A stretch of 64,000 nt of DNA from assembly GCF_030316845.1 (NCBI RefSeq), contig NZ_JASZYS010000022.1:46730-110729 (forward strand). The letters run 5' to 3'. Source of the DNA: Variovorax davisae (GTDB taxonomy: Bacteria; Pseudomonadota; Gammaproteobacteria; Burkholderiales; Burkholderiaceae_C). Below the pieces are notes generated by a model. The model had not been told where the DNA came from. It saw only the letters and a list, made by a program, of their open reading frames with translations, and ran no database searches. This document shows positions 33,871 through 42,819 of this stretch, in pieces (the stretch's first letter is position 1; every line of letters starts with the position of its first letter). A program made the translations under genes and the position numbers.

Positions 33871-34167
33871 GAATGTCGATTAAAGTTCGTGCATCGGCGC
33901 TCCGCCGCCACATCACGAGGCACTCGAACATGACCACTGAGACAAAGATCCGCTCCGAAATCACCGGCACCGTCTGGAAGATCCTGGTGAACCCGGGCGA
34001 TGTGCTTCAGGCTGACGACACCCTGATGGTTCTCGAGTCCATGAAGATGGAAATCCCCGTGGTGGCCCCCGAGGCCGGCCGCGTGCTCGAGATCCTCATC
34101 GCAGAAGGCGCGCCTGTGCGCGAAGGCCAGGAAATCGCGCTCTTCGAAGAGGAATGAGCGCCATGAA
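33871..34167 (+). repeat. 297-bp perfect direct repeat, copy B (biotin-carrier gene)
   Basis: It is identical base for base to 17720-18016. In this copy the repeat ends inside the first codons of the GntR gene (ATGAGCGCCATGAA), whereas in copy A the same bases lead into a mini-frame before a carboxyltransferase gene. Confidence 0.95.
33930..34157 (+). CDS. Biotin carboxyl carrier (biotinyl-lipoyl) protein, 75 aa, copy B
   Basis: The gene is identical in DNA and protein to 17779-18006, with biotinylation motif ESMKMEIP. Here it heads a plus-strand operon of GntR regulator, acyl-CoA ligase and carboxyltransferase 36489-38084. Its stop overlaps the start of the GntR gene. It presumably carries carboxylate from AccC (31811-33262) to the carboxyltransferase at 36489, though it may be exchangeable with copy A. 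Confidence 0.9.
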   Translation: MTTETKIRSEITGTVWKILVNPGDVLQADDTLMVLESMKMEIPVVAPEAGRVLEILIAEGAPVREGQEIALFEEE

Positions 34168-34909
34168 CAAGGCGGTTGCGGACATGCAAGCGGGTTTCGG
34201 CCCTGAAGCCGAAGCGCTGCCGATGCGCGGCGGCTCGGCGGGCCGCCAGTTGATGACGCTGGCCGAGCAGATTGCCGAGCGCATCTTCCTGTCCATCGCA
34301 AGCGGCGAGTACGCCCCGGGCGACCGCATTCGCGAAGAGACGATCGCCGAGCATCTCGAAGTCAGCCGCGGGCCGGTCCGCGAAGCGCTGCGCATCCTGG
34401 AGAAGGACTCCGTGGTGCGCATACAGCCCAATCGCGGCGCCCACGTCACGCAACTGTCCATCAAGGAAGTGGGCGACTTGTTCGAGATACGTCGAGACCT
34501 GCTCGGCGCGATGGTCCGTCGCCTGGCACCTCACAACGCCGACTTCGTCGCCGCGATCGACGCCGGCGTGCACGAGCTCGAAATGGCGGCCCATGGCGGC
34601 GTAGATGCCGATGCGTATTTGGGCGTTAGCAACCGGCTCGGCCGCTTGCTCGCAGACGCTTCTGGCAACGAACGCCTTGCGGACATCCTCGGTTCCCTGG
34701 CACGGCAGACGAGGCGCTATTCGATGCTCGGTCTCGCAAGCTCGACGCGCCGCATTGAATCGGCGAGCACTTGGCGCGTGATGGTAAAGGCCCTGGAGGC
34801 AGGCGACGCCAACGCCGCCGCCGACGCCGTCGAAGACCTTGTCGACGCCTTGAGGCGCGAAGCCATCCGGCAGCTAGCTCTGCTTCACCCCACCCACACA
34901 AAGGATTGA
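34154..34909 (+). CDS. GntR-family regulator (FadR-like, FCD-type)
   Basis: The 251-aa protein has an N-terminal winged helix-turn-helix (RIREETIAEHLEVSRGPVRE, DSVVRIQPNRGAHVTQL, about residues 35-105) and a helical effector domain. The ATG at 34154 overlaps the carrier stop; an in-frame ATG at 34163 is an alternative. It is very similar to 13606-14364. Being inside the operon it probably controls itself and the divergent AccB-PHA operon through the TTGTCAACAA site. Confidence 0.9.
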   Translation: MSAMNKAVADMQAGFGPEAEALPMRGGSAGRQLMTLAEQIAERIFLSIASGEYAPGDRIREETIAEHLEVSRGPVREALRILEKDSVVRIQPNRGAHVTQLSIKEVGDLFEIRRDLLGAMVRRLAPHNADFVAAIDAGVHELEMAAHGGVDADAYLGVSNRLGRLLADASGNERLADILGSLARQTRRYSMLGLASSTRRIESASTWRVMVKALEAGDANAAADAVEDLVDALRREAIRQLALLHPTHTKD

Positions 34910-34914
34910 ATCCC

Positions 34915-36492
34915 ATGAGTTCCGACCGAATTGCAGGGCACGCCCTGTCCTGGGCGGCGGCGCAGTTCCGCGACCGGCCGGCTATTGTCTTCCGCGACCG
35001 CAGCTACAGCTACACGCAGATCGAGCGGCGCAGCAACCAGCTCGCCAACACGCTGATCGGCTTGGGCCTGATACCTGGCGAGCGACTCGCGGTGCTGCTC
35101 AACAACTCGGTGGAGAGCATCGAGGCACAATTCGGCGCCGAAAAGGCAGCGCAGGCCTACGTAGCGCTGAACGCGCGTCACACGGTGCGCGAGCAGGCCG
35201 GCATCCTCAACGACGCGGGCGCCTCGGTGCTCGTCGCCGGCGCCGAGTTCCGCGAAACGGTACAGCAAATGCGGCTGCTGGTGCCCTCGTTGCGCGTCGT
35301 GATCGGCGTGGGGTGGCACGACGCCGACGTGATCGACTACGACCTGCTGCTGACCCGCGCCTCGGACGGGGCGCCATGGCTCAAGGTGCCCGCGAACCTG
35401 CTACTGCGCATCGCCTATACCTCGGGCACGACGGGCCAGCCGAAGGGAGTGGCCTACAGCATTGAACGCTTCGAGGCGCGCCTGGCGAACCACTTTAGCG
35501 CCATGGAGTACGGCCTCGGCATCGACGACGCGATGCTGCACGTGGGGCCACTCACGCACGCTGCAGGTATCCACCTGCTGCCCTGCTACTTGCGCGGAGC
35601 CCGCAACATCGTGGCCGACCGCTTCGACGCCGAGCAGGTGATCGCGCAGATCGCGAGCGATCGCATTACGCAGTTGATGGTGGTGCCGACGATGATGACC
35701 CGTCTGCTCGAAGTGCTGGCGGCCAACCCCGGCGCCAATGTGTCCGCCCTCAACCGCGTTCACTACGGCACCGCGCCTACACCGATGAGCACGGTGCATG
35801 AGGCGCTAGAGCGCCTGGGGCCAATCTTGCGCCAGCAGTACGGGATGACGGAGGCCGTCCAGCCCCTCTGCGTGCTCTACCCGCACGACCATCTGCAGGA
35901 TGGAAAGCCCTCGGAGCGCATCAACTCCTGCGGTCGACCCACGATGAATGTCGACATCACCGTCCGTGATGCGGACGGCAACCCGGTCAAGGCGGGCGAG
36001 ATCGGCGAGATCGCGATCGCCCATCGCGGCATCGGCGAAGTGGCGTTCTGGCGTCGTCCCGAACTGGAGCGCGAGTCCATCCGCGATGGCTGGTACTACA
36101 GCGGCGATCTCGGTCGCTTCGACGACGAAGGCTTCCTCTACATCGTCGGCCGGAACAAGGACATGATGATCAGCGGCGGCTTCAACGTCTACGCTCGGGA
36201 GGTCGAAGACGCGCTGCACTCCCATCCGGCCGTCGCCGAAGTTGCCGTGCTCGGACTTCCCGACGCCGAGTGGGGCGAGGTGATCGCGGCCTTCGTGGTC
36301 CGACGCCCCGGAGAGGCGAGCGACGCAGATGCGCTGGCCCGGCACTGCACCGAGCAGATTGCCGGCTACAAGAAGCCTCGCGTGATCGAGTTCGTCGATG
36401 CGCTGCCGCGCAACCATGCCGGCAAGGTGACCAAGAACGACCTTCGCGATGCCTGGCTGGCTCGTCATTCCCAAGGAGCGATTTCCAAATGA
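34915..36492 (+). CDS. Acyl-CoA ligase (AMP-binding)
   Basis: The 525-aa enzyme has the phosphate loop YTSGTTGQPKGVAYS (about residue 168), YGMTEAVQP (about 308), the hinge GRNKDMMISGGFNVYAREVE (about 410) and the lysine motif PRNHAGKVTKNDLRDAW at the C terminus, so it is complete. The start is the ATG at 34915 after AAGGA, 5 bp beyond the GntR stop. The next gene overlaps its stop by 4 bp, so it and the carboxyltransferase are coupled: activation of an acid to a CoA ester followed by carboxylation. Confidence 0.9.
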   Translation: MSSDRIAGHALSWAAAQFRDRPAIVFRDRSYSYTQIERRSNQLANTLIGLGLIPGERLAVLLNNSVESIEAQFGAEKAAQAYVALNARHTVREQAGILNDAGASVLVAGAEFRETVQQMRLLVPSLRVVIGVGWHDADVIDYDLLLTRASDGAPWLKVPANLLLRIAYTSGTTGQPKGVAYSIERFEARLANHFSAMEYGLGIDDAMLHVGPLTHAAGIHLLPCYLRGARNIVADRFDAEQVIAQIASDRITQLMVVPTMMTRLLEVLAANPGANVSALNRVHYGTAPTPMSTVHEALERLGPILRQQYGMTEAVQPLCVLYPHDHLQDGKPSERINSCGRPTMNVDITVRDADGNPVKAGEIGEIAIAHRGIGEVAFWRRPELERESIRDGWYYSGDLGRFDDEGFLYIVGRNKDMMISGGFNVYAREVEDALHSHPAVAEVAVLGLPDAEWGEVIAAFVVRRPGEASDADALARHCTEQIAGYKKPRVIEFVDALPRNHAGKVTKNDLRDAWLARHSQGAISK

Positions 36493-38084
36493 ACACCACA
36501 CTGACAACGAAGCCCGCGGCGGGCGAATGGGCCGAAGACCTTGACGAGCTGGCACAGCGCCGCGCCATCGCGCGAGAACTGGGCGGCGAGGAACAGGTCG
36601 CTCGCCATCACGCGGCAGGTAAGCTCACGGCTCGCGAGCGCATCGATCACCTGCTCGACGCGGGTAGCTTCAAAGAAATCGGCGCCCTGGCCGGCTCCGT
36701 CAAGTACGGCGCGGACCGCAAGCGCGAGAGCTTCACGCCCAGCAATGCCGTCGTCGGCGTCGGCAAGATCGCCGAGAGGCGGACTGTCGTCTCGTCCGAC
36801 GACTTCACGATCCGCGCCGGCTCTTCGGAAGGTTCGGTATCCGAGAAGTGGATCTTCGCCGACCGCTACGCTTTCGAATATAAGCTGCCGATCGTTCGCA
36901 TGGTCGACAGCGCCGGCGGCAGCGTGAAGCTGCTGGACAAGCTCGGCCACACCAAGATCCCGGGCTACGCAATGCTGCCGATGACGCAACTGCTGGGCGT
37001 CGTTCCCGTGGTGGGTATCGCGCTCGGCGCTTGTGCCGGCCTGGGGGCGTTGCGGGTGGCCTCGTCCCACCTGGCCATCATGATTCGTGGCAAGAGCCAG
37101 ATCTTCGCCGGCGGGCCGCCTGTCGTGAAGCAGGCCTTGGGCATGGACATCGACAAAGAAGCGCTCGGCGGCTATGACGCGATGCACCGCTATAGCGGCA
37201 CTGTTCAACTGGCCGTCGACACCGAGGAAGAGGCTCTGCAGGCCACGCGACGCTTTCTGTCCTACCTCCCGGCCAACGTGTGGGAGCAGGCGCAGCAAGT
37301 AGCTTGTGACGACCCGGTCGGTCGCTGCGATTCTTGGCTCAACCAGGCGATTCCTGCGGACAGGCGCAAGGTGTTCCAGCCGCGCAAGATCCTGAAGGCG
37401 ATTTTCGATGAGGGGTCGGTGTTCGAGTTGTCGCCGGACTTCGGCGGATCCACTATCACCTGCTTGGCACGGCTGAACGGCCATGCTGTGGGCGTGATCA
37501 CGAACAACCCTGTTGTGATGGGCGGCGCGCTGACGCGTGCCGCGGCGCTGAAGATGGCGCGCTTCGTCGACCTGTGCGACACCTTTCACCTGCCCATCGT
37601 CAATCTGGCCGACCAACCGGGTGTCATGACCGGTCCCGACGCGGAGCGCGAAGGCACGCTCGCGGCTGCGATGCAGGCCCTGCACGCCATCGAGCAATCG
37701 GGAGTTCTGTGGTTGGCGATCGTTCTGCGACGTTGCGTGGGTCTGGCTGGTGCCATGCTAAGCCCGTGGCACGGGCCCTCGGGAACCTCGCTGCCGAACC
37801 GCTACGCCTGGCCATCGGCGCGCTGGGGATCGATCCCGGTCGAGGGTGGTGTCGCCGCGGCGTACAAGAAGGATATTGCCGCCGCGGAGGATCCGGTCGC
37901 GCACCGGCTGGAACTCGAGGCGCACTATCACGCGATCTCGTCTCCCATGCGCACGGCCGAGCGCTTCGGCGTGCTCGACATCATTGAGCCCGCGACCACG
38001 CGGCCGCTGCTCTGCGCCTGGGTGGAGGACGCGTATCAGGCGGCGAGCAGGCGCCTCGGTCCAGTCGGGCGCACCATGCGCTGA
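36489..38084 (+). CDS. Acyl-CoA carboxylase carboxyltransferase subunit
   Basis: The 531-aa PF01039-type protein has HHAAGKLTARERIDHLLDAG (about residue 39), RMVDSAGGSVKLL (about 137), a hydrophobic LGVVPVVGIALGACAGLGAL and, in the second half, GVITNNPVVMGGALTRAAAL and NLADQPGVMTGPDAE. It transfers carboxylate from biotin to an acyl-CoA. It differs from 18047-19639 in these substrate-facing stretches, so a different acyl-CoA is likely. The ATG overlaps the ligase stop (ATGA). It is the last gene before the accessory island. Confidence 0.88.
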   Translation: MNTTLTTKPAAGEWAEDLDELAQRRAIARELGGEEQVARHHAAGKLTARERIDHLLDAGSFKEIGALAGSVKYGADRKRESFTPSNAVVGVGKIAERRTVVSSDDFTIRAGSSEGSVSEKWIFADRYAFEYKLPIVRMVDSAGGSVKLLDKLGHTKIPGYAMLPMTQLLGVVPVVGIALGACAGLGALRVASSHLAIMIRGKSQIFAGGPPVVKQALGMDIDKEALGGYDAMHRYSGTVQLAVDTEEEALQATRRFLSYLPANVWEQAQQVACDDPVGRCDSWLNQAIPADRRKVFQPRKILKAIFDEGSVFELSPDFGGSTITCLARLNGHAVGVITNNPVVMGGALTRAAALKMARFVDLCDTFHLPIVNLADQPGVMTGPDAEREGTLAAAMQALHAIEQSGVLWLAIVLRRCVGLAGAMLSPWHGPSGTSLPNRYAWPSARWGSIPVEGGVAAAYKKDIAAAEDPVAHRLELEAHYHAISSPMRTAERFGVLDIIEPATTRPLLCAWVEDAYQAASRRLGPVGRTMR

Positions 38085-38265
38085 TGCGGGTTACGGCGCG
38101 TCTCGCCGCAAGACCCCCTTCGGGCTCCATCGGTATCCGTCGCCGAGATCGCGGATCGCATGCAGCAGACGCTTGCCCGGATGCGCCTGATCGGAACGCG
38201 AGGGGTAGTGCATTCGAGTCGCTTGCGAGCATCGCTCCCGGCCGCTGACGGTCGGCTTCGAGGCA

Positions 38266-38473
38266 CGGACTTTCAGTTCGGCGACTGGACAAGCGGCCGT
38301 TCGGCTGGGCTTCAAGACGGCTTGGCCCAGTCGGTGCAGGAGGGAACTCGGTCGACGTCTGCATCACGTTGGAACCGGTCATTGATACCGGAGCTCCCTT
38401 GCAAACTCTTTGACCGGTATCGGCATCAAAGCGTGAGTTCGCCCATCGGCAGCAAAGGACAGCTAACGCTGCG
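38266..38473 (+). repeat. Degenerate about 208-bp interspersed repeat, copy 2
   Basis: It aligns with 2988-3197 in the same direction; the best blocks are CGGACT..CA.TTCGGCGAC at the left and GACCGG.ATCGGC.TCA.AGCGTGAGTTCGCCC.., GGACAGC..CG.TGCG at the right. No frame is kept in both copies. Confidence 0.55.
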
Positions 38474-38799
38474 AAGCCGAAATCCGATGCTGTCTGTACG
38501 GTGCTCGGCCAACGCACAAGCCGGCCCCCTGAACCCCGGCGTCAGCTTCTGACAGGGCCAGGGGTCAGGCAGGCAAGCGACTATCTGGGACATCCCCACG
38601 TGAGCCGGCTTGGGAGCCCGAGACGCGACTGGGGGAGTGGGGTGCGAGCTTGGAGCGGTCCAGGCGGCAGGCAGGCCCCGATTTTCCGTGGCCGCGCGCG
38701 AGGACGTCGGCAGCGACGAGATTGCGGTATTCCAGCGCTTCAGCTTCAACGACCCGTCGCCTCAGGTGCGTGCAAGACGGCAAACTCGTAAGATCTACG

Positions 38800-38820
38800 T
38801 GCAATACATATTGTGTTGCA
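38800..38820 (+). promoter_or_regulatory. 21-bp imperfect palindrome upstream of KfrA-like gene
   Basis: TGCAA-T-ACA-TAT-TGT-G-TTGCA pairs at 8 of 10 positions and stands out as AT-rich in GC-rich DNA, 60 bp before the GTG start. A CATAAT-like -10 follows near 38844. KfrA proteins bind palindromes in their own promoter, so this is a candidate auto-operator. Confidence 0.5.
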
Positions 38821-38880
38821 TGTAACTCACGCGATAGGGCACCATAATCCGCGCTTATCGACCCCAATCGGAGGCTGTCA

Positions 38881-39942
38881 GTGAATCTTGGCACCACGGG
38901 CGTCTCAGCGTCCGATTCCTCAGTTCCGGTCCGGCGGCGAGGGCCGCGCGGCGTGCAGCTGGAAGAAGTGGTCGAGGCGGCCGACGCGCTGCTCGCCCGG
39001 GGCCTCAAACCCACCATCGAGCGCGTGCGCCAGCATCTGGGCGGCGGCTCGCCCAACACGATCAGTCCCTTGCTCGACGTCTGGTTCGAACGGCTGTCTG
39101 CCCGCATCGCTGGTGTCGCCGTGCCGACTGAGGACGACTTGCCGCCGAACCTGCGCAGCGCCTGGAACCATGCCAAGCACGAAGCGCGGACCTTGGCGAT
39201 CCAGACGCTGCGGGAAGAGCGCGAGGCGCTGGAGCAGGGCAGGGCGCAGCTATCCGCAGATCAGGCGGAGTTTGCGAAGCGGGCAGAACACTGGGTGGCC
39301 ACGAATGCGGCCATCGAGAAAGCGCTCACCGAGACGCGCGACGTGTCGGAGACATTGCGGGGTGAATTGGCGTTCGCGCAAGCCGAACTTGCCGCCCTGC
39401 GCAGCCGCTACGACAGCGATGTCGACAAGCTCCAGCAGGCGCTCGATGTAGAACGGCACGCGAATGCAACTTCGCGGGCCGAGCACGAGCGGGCGTTGCA
39501 AGCTCGCGAGGACACCTGCCGGCAAGAGAAGGGGCGCCTGGAGGCCCGTGAGATTGCGCATGAGCGGCGCTTCCTGGCCGAGGTCGACCAGGCTCGACAA
39601 AGCGCGAAGCTGTTGGAAACCGAGTTCGCCAAGGAAAAGAAGCACCGCTTCCAAGTTGAGGAAGGGGCAGCGGCCGAACGGAAGGCCCATTGGATTGCAC
39701 TCGAGGAGGCGAGACAGGTCGAGCGAAAACTTCGTGAGGAGTTGCAGTCGCAAGCGGTCGCGCTTACGCAGGAGCGGGGACAAGTGGAAAGCCTGAGCGA
39801 CAAGCTCGAGGCTGTGCGGCAACAACTCACCGAAGAAGCCGCGATGCATACTCAAGCGCGAACCGCGCTCGCGCAAGCCATCGCTGCTGTGGCTCAGCGA
39901 TTGCCAAAGAAACGAGACCGGGGCAGCCTGCCGAAGAAGTGA
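38881..39942 (+). CDS. KfrA-like DNA-binding coiled-coil protein
   Basis: The 353-aa protein starts with GTG and has an N-terminal KfrA_N-type DNA-binding domain (about residues 20-90: GVQLEEVVEAADALLARG, IERVRQHLGGGSPNTISPLL) followed by a long heptad-rich coiled coil from about 90 to 340. KfrA proteins are plasmid regulators/partition accessories; chromosomal relatives often neighbour tyrosine recombinases. Here it lies at the left edge of an island whose other edge has such a recombinase (54782-56038). It may silence or organise the island; that is inference. Confidence 0.82.
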   Translation: MNLGTTGVSASDSSVPVRRRGPRGVQLEEVVEAADALLARGLKPTIERVRQHLGGGSPNTISPLLDVWFERLSARIAGVAVPTEDDLPPNLRSAWNHAKHEARTLAIQTLREEREALEQGRAQLSADQAEFAKRAEHWVATNAAIEKALTETRDVSETLRGELAFAQAELAALRSRYDSDVDKLQQALDVERHANATSRAEHERALQAREDTCRQEKGRLEAREIAHERRFLAEVDQARQSAKLLETEFAKEKKHRFQVEEGAAAERKAHWIALEEARQVERKLREELQSQAVALTQERGQVESLSDKLEAVRQQLTEEAAMHTQARTALAQAIAAVAQRLPKKRDRGSLPKK

Positions 39943-40321
39943 TCCCTGAACTTCTAAAAAGACGGCCCGCTTGCACGGTTGAAATGCGCCCTGCGCTGCT
40001 GATCTGACGGTGGGGCAGGTTTCCGCTGCAAGGCCCTTGAAAGCCCAATGCCCGAGGGCCCACCTGTGAGTGCAGGTCAAGCGCCAAACGTTGACTTGTC
40101 TCAGCGCCGCGATGGCTTATATTCATCGGTAAACTGTGCGTCAATGCGCAACAGACCTGCACGCTGCGGCGTAAAGGTTGGGGCCACGGTCCGAGGGACG
40201 CAATGCTCACCGGAACAAGAGGGTGTTCCATGCGTGTGCTTTCTGAACGAGGGGGATGGAACGTGTACTTCCATGGGGACGCCAGGGTGGCGGGTGTGAT
40301 CTTCGAATTTGGCGAGATGAT
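39943..40321. other. Leader and promoter region of the Lamassu-like operon
   Basis: A candidate promoter is TTGTCT (40096-40101), a 16-bp spacer and TATATT (40118-40123). Downstream, a 32-codon frame (ATG 40230, stop 40328) overlaps the proposed GTG start of the flavoprotein gene and could couple its translation. An AT-rich patch follows the KfrA stop near 39955. Confidence 0.4.
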
Positions 40322-41425
40322 GTGCTGACTCCTGAGGATGTCATTGCCGGCGCGCGCATCGAGCAGCATCCGGGAGTCTATGTGCTCGGAATTGACGACA
40401 CACGCATCACGTTCTATTCGCAACAGGTGCGTGGCCTCGAACTTGCACATGCCCTGCAGCACGAACATTTGCTTTCGGCCAACGCCCGAGTCGCGGTGAT
40501 CGGCGGCGGTGCCGCTGGCATTACGCTAGCCGCCGCTCTGGCGCTCCAAGGGGGAACAGATGTACATTTATTCGAGAAGGCGCCGCGTCTGCTGCCGCTG
40601 CAAAGCGACAGCCAACGGCGTCGTCTGGACCCCCATATCTACGATTGGCCCAATCCAGATGCGGAACACGAGCTAGCTCAACTTCCGATCCTCGATTGGC
40701 GCTCCGGCTCTGCAACTGGCGTACGCGATGCCGTTTTGCGAGAGTTTGATGAAGTCCGCGCCGCGACCCAAGGCCGCCTCAAGGTGCACCTGGGTCACTT
40801 GGTCACCGCCATCGCCCCTTATGCGGGTCGCTTCCTGACGAGCTTCGAACGTGATGCGCCAGCAGGCGGGCGACAGACCTCGAGCCAAGAGTGCGAAGTT
40901 GTCGTGCTTGCAATTGGCTTCGGAATCGAGCACCGCTTTGCAATCCCGTTGACCGAAACGGCCAGCTACTGGCACGACGCCGGGGTACCTGGCGCGGAGA
41001 TTGCAGGCAACCCGCGGCCGACATTTCTCATCAGCGGAAATGGCGATGGGGGATTGATTGACCTGCTCGCGTCAGCTAGTGCCACTTTCCAACACGACGA
41101 CATTGTTCGCGGCATCACGCAACGCCCTGGAATTCAAGCTTTGCGAGACGCTCTACTGGAGATCGATGCTCAAGCGCTCGTCGCCGAGGCAAGTGGAAAA
41201 GGGTTCGATTTCATTGCAGCCTATGACCAAGCAATCGGTGATCAAGTCGAAGCGATTGGACTGGTCGATGAGATGCAAGGTCGACTGCGATCGGGTGTCC
41301 AGTTGTTTCTTCAAACACGTGAATCTGAGCTTTTATCCGTGAGGACGGCAAGACTCAATCGACTCGCGGTATATCTTCTTATTAGGGCCTGCGCACGCCC
41401 GATTGTGGAGGAATTCCGCACCTGA
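40322..41425 (+). CDS. FAD/NAD(P)-binding Rossmann protein, possible defence effector
   Basis: The roughly 367-aa protein has the dinucleotide motif VAVIGGGAAGIT with the ribose-binding acid in DVHLFEKAPRL, a mid-protein VVVLAIGFGIE and the second FAD motif ISGNGDGGLIDLL, as in flavin monooxygenases/reductases. It is homologous to the N-terminal 310 residues of 50306-54013 (shared PGVY.LG, F.SQQ.R, DPHIYDWP versus HPTINFWP). The start taken is GTG 40322 because it gives the same N-terminal length as that homologue; ATG 40256 is an alternative. First gene of a coupled operon with an SMC-like ATPase, it fits the effector position of Lamassu/ABC-three-component systems, some of which carry flavin monooxygenase effectors. 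Confidence 0.75.
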   Translation: MLTPEDVIAGARIEQHPGVYVLGIDDTRITFYSQQVRGLELAHALQHEHLLSANARVAVIGGGAAGITLAAALALQGGTDVHLFEKAPRLLPLQSDSQRRRLDPHIYDWPNPDAEHELAQLPILDWRSGSATGVRDAVLREFDEVRAATQGRLKVHLGHLVTAIAPYAGRFLTSFERDAPAGGRQTSSQECEVVVLAIGFGIEHRFAIPLTETASYWHDAGVPGAEIAGNPRPTFLISGNGDGGLIDLLASASATFQHDDIVRGITQRPGIQALRDALLEIDAQALVAEASGKGFDFIAAYDQAIGDQVEAIGLVDEMQGRLRSGVQLFLQTRESELLSVRTARLNRLAVYLLIRACARPIVEEFRT

Positions 41426-41436
41426 TTTGCGATGAA

Positions 41437-42819
41437 GTGACGCCGGTGCCTTCGAACGGCGACGATAGACTGAACTCTCGGCGTTTTCAGTGCGGCTCAC
41501 AGACGGTGATCGCTGATTGGGTAATTGCGCGCCGTGGGCCAGGGCGCGCCAGCATTCGCCAACCCTTCGAGAACCTGCTTGCGGGGTACTCTGCTGAGCA
41601 TGATGCTTACATCAGAAAGTTCCCGAGCGACAGCATCGCCCCTCGGCTCAATCCTGCGACCCGTACCCATTTCAAGCGACTCTCCGCTCACGCAAGGCTT
41701 CTCCCGCCGCGCTACCACTTGGATGCCTTGATCGCTGCCGTTCCGCGGACCGGCAAGCTGTGGTTGACAGGAGGTCAGGCACGATGGAGTGGTGACGTAG
41801 CAGTTGCGGACGTCGCAACGTTCTGGTCTGACGATAGCCCGCAGTTCGACCTCACGGTTATCGATGCCCCCGATCTGTTGGAATCTGGTCTCGCTCACGC
41901 CATTGCTCGTCTGGCAATCCACGCACCGCGCGTGGAATTGTTCGTAGACGCTGCGCGCTGGCAACCCTTCATCACTGCGCTTTCGATCGAGTCGCCGAGC
42001 ACGGGTGGGCTGCGACTGCCGCGACTTAGAGCGTTGGGCGGACATCCATCCATACTGAACCCAGTGACACTGCCGAGCAGTGATCTTGCGCAAGCGATCA
42101 ATCGAGCCCTCGATCGGTGGCTGCTCACTGCCGTGAATCGCCACGTGACACGCTACATCGAGCTAGGCGCCGATCCCGGACGCGCAGTGTCGTTCATAGC
42201 TGCCGCCGATCTTCGGCAACAAATGAGTCCCATCTGGCAGGACTGGGTTCAACGTTTCCTCGACGAACCTGCGTTGCTTACCCGCTTCCTTGGCTTGGCC
42301 ATTTGCGCGAAGGACGAGCCCATTTTTGTGGGCGAGGCGTCTGCACTAGCCGGACCAATGTTGCTCACCCCGCTGATCCGGGCGTGTGTAGTAGCACTTG
42401 CAGTAGCAACCGCTTGGCAGGTAACAGCGCCGCGAGGCGTACATCCGGGCAATCTCGCCCGCGATGCAAATGGGATTGAGCGGACCGGTCATGCCTGTGC
42501 GGCAGGGTATATCGATAGCGAAGACATGGCCTTAGTTGCGTTACGCCACGCGTGGACAACGGAATTCGTCTTGCTGCCGATGCAGACGGTCTCGCCGGGT
42601 TTGATCGCCGGCGCAAATACCTCGTTTGGAACATCCGACACGCTATTACTCGCTCAGCCAGGCATCGACGCAAAGCTTGTGCTGGCAGTCGACCCTAGTT
42701 TCAGGGCCGCCGCCTCAACCAGCGCCGCCGCGCTCAGGGAATCGCTGTTAGCTATCGAAGAAGAGCATTTCGCGCGCTTGGGTGCCGCAATCGAACGACC
42801 AGGAGATCGAGCAACATGA
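41437..42819 (+). CDS. Unknown protein of the Lamassu-like operon (460 aa)
   Basis: The frame starts at GTG 41437, 11 bp after the flavoprotein stop, and its stop overlaps the next start. No family is recognised. The sequence alternates strands and helices (LWLTGGQARWSGDVAVADVA, FDLTVIDAPDLLESGLAHAI, LVLAVDPSFRAAAS) without membrane segments or signal. It could be an extra component specific to this system type. Codon use is less GC-biased than in the metabolic regions, consistent with transfer. Confidence 0.75.
   Translation: MTPVPSNGDDRLNSRRFQCGSQTVIADWVIARRGPGRASIRQPFENLLAGYSAEHDAYIRKFPSDSIAPRLNPATRTHFKRLSAHARLLPPRYHLDALIAAVPRTGKLWLTGGQARWSGDVAVADVATFWSDDSPQFDLTVIDAPDLLESGLAHAIARLAIHAPRVELFVDAARWQPFITALSIESPSTGGLRLPRLRALGGHPSILNPVTLPSSDLAQAINRALDRWLLTAVNRHVTRYIELGADPGRAVSFIAAADLRQQMSPIWQDWVQRFLDEPALLTRFLGLAICAKDEPIFVGEASALAGPMLLTPLIRACVVALAVATAWQVTAPRGVHPGNLARDANGIERTGHACAAGYIDSEDMALVALRHAWTTEFVLLPMQTVSPGLIAGANTSFGTSDTLLLAQPGIDAKLVLAVDPSFRAAASTSAAALRESLLAIEEEHFARLGAAIERPGDRAT

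Larger units (their letters stand above)
38085..38880. other. 796-bp intergenic region at the left edge of the island
   Basis: No convincing gene is present on either strand. It contains copy 2 of the degenerate repeat (38266-38473) and the palindrome 38800-38820. It marks the boundary between the metabolic operon and the KfrA-like gene. Confidence 0.55.

Noticed and set aside
36465..37697. 410-codon open frame antisense to the carboxyltransferase
   Set aside because: No family motif and no ribosome-binding site; the plus-strand gene is clear.
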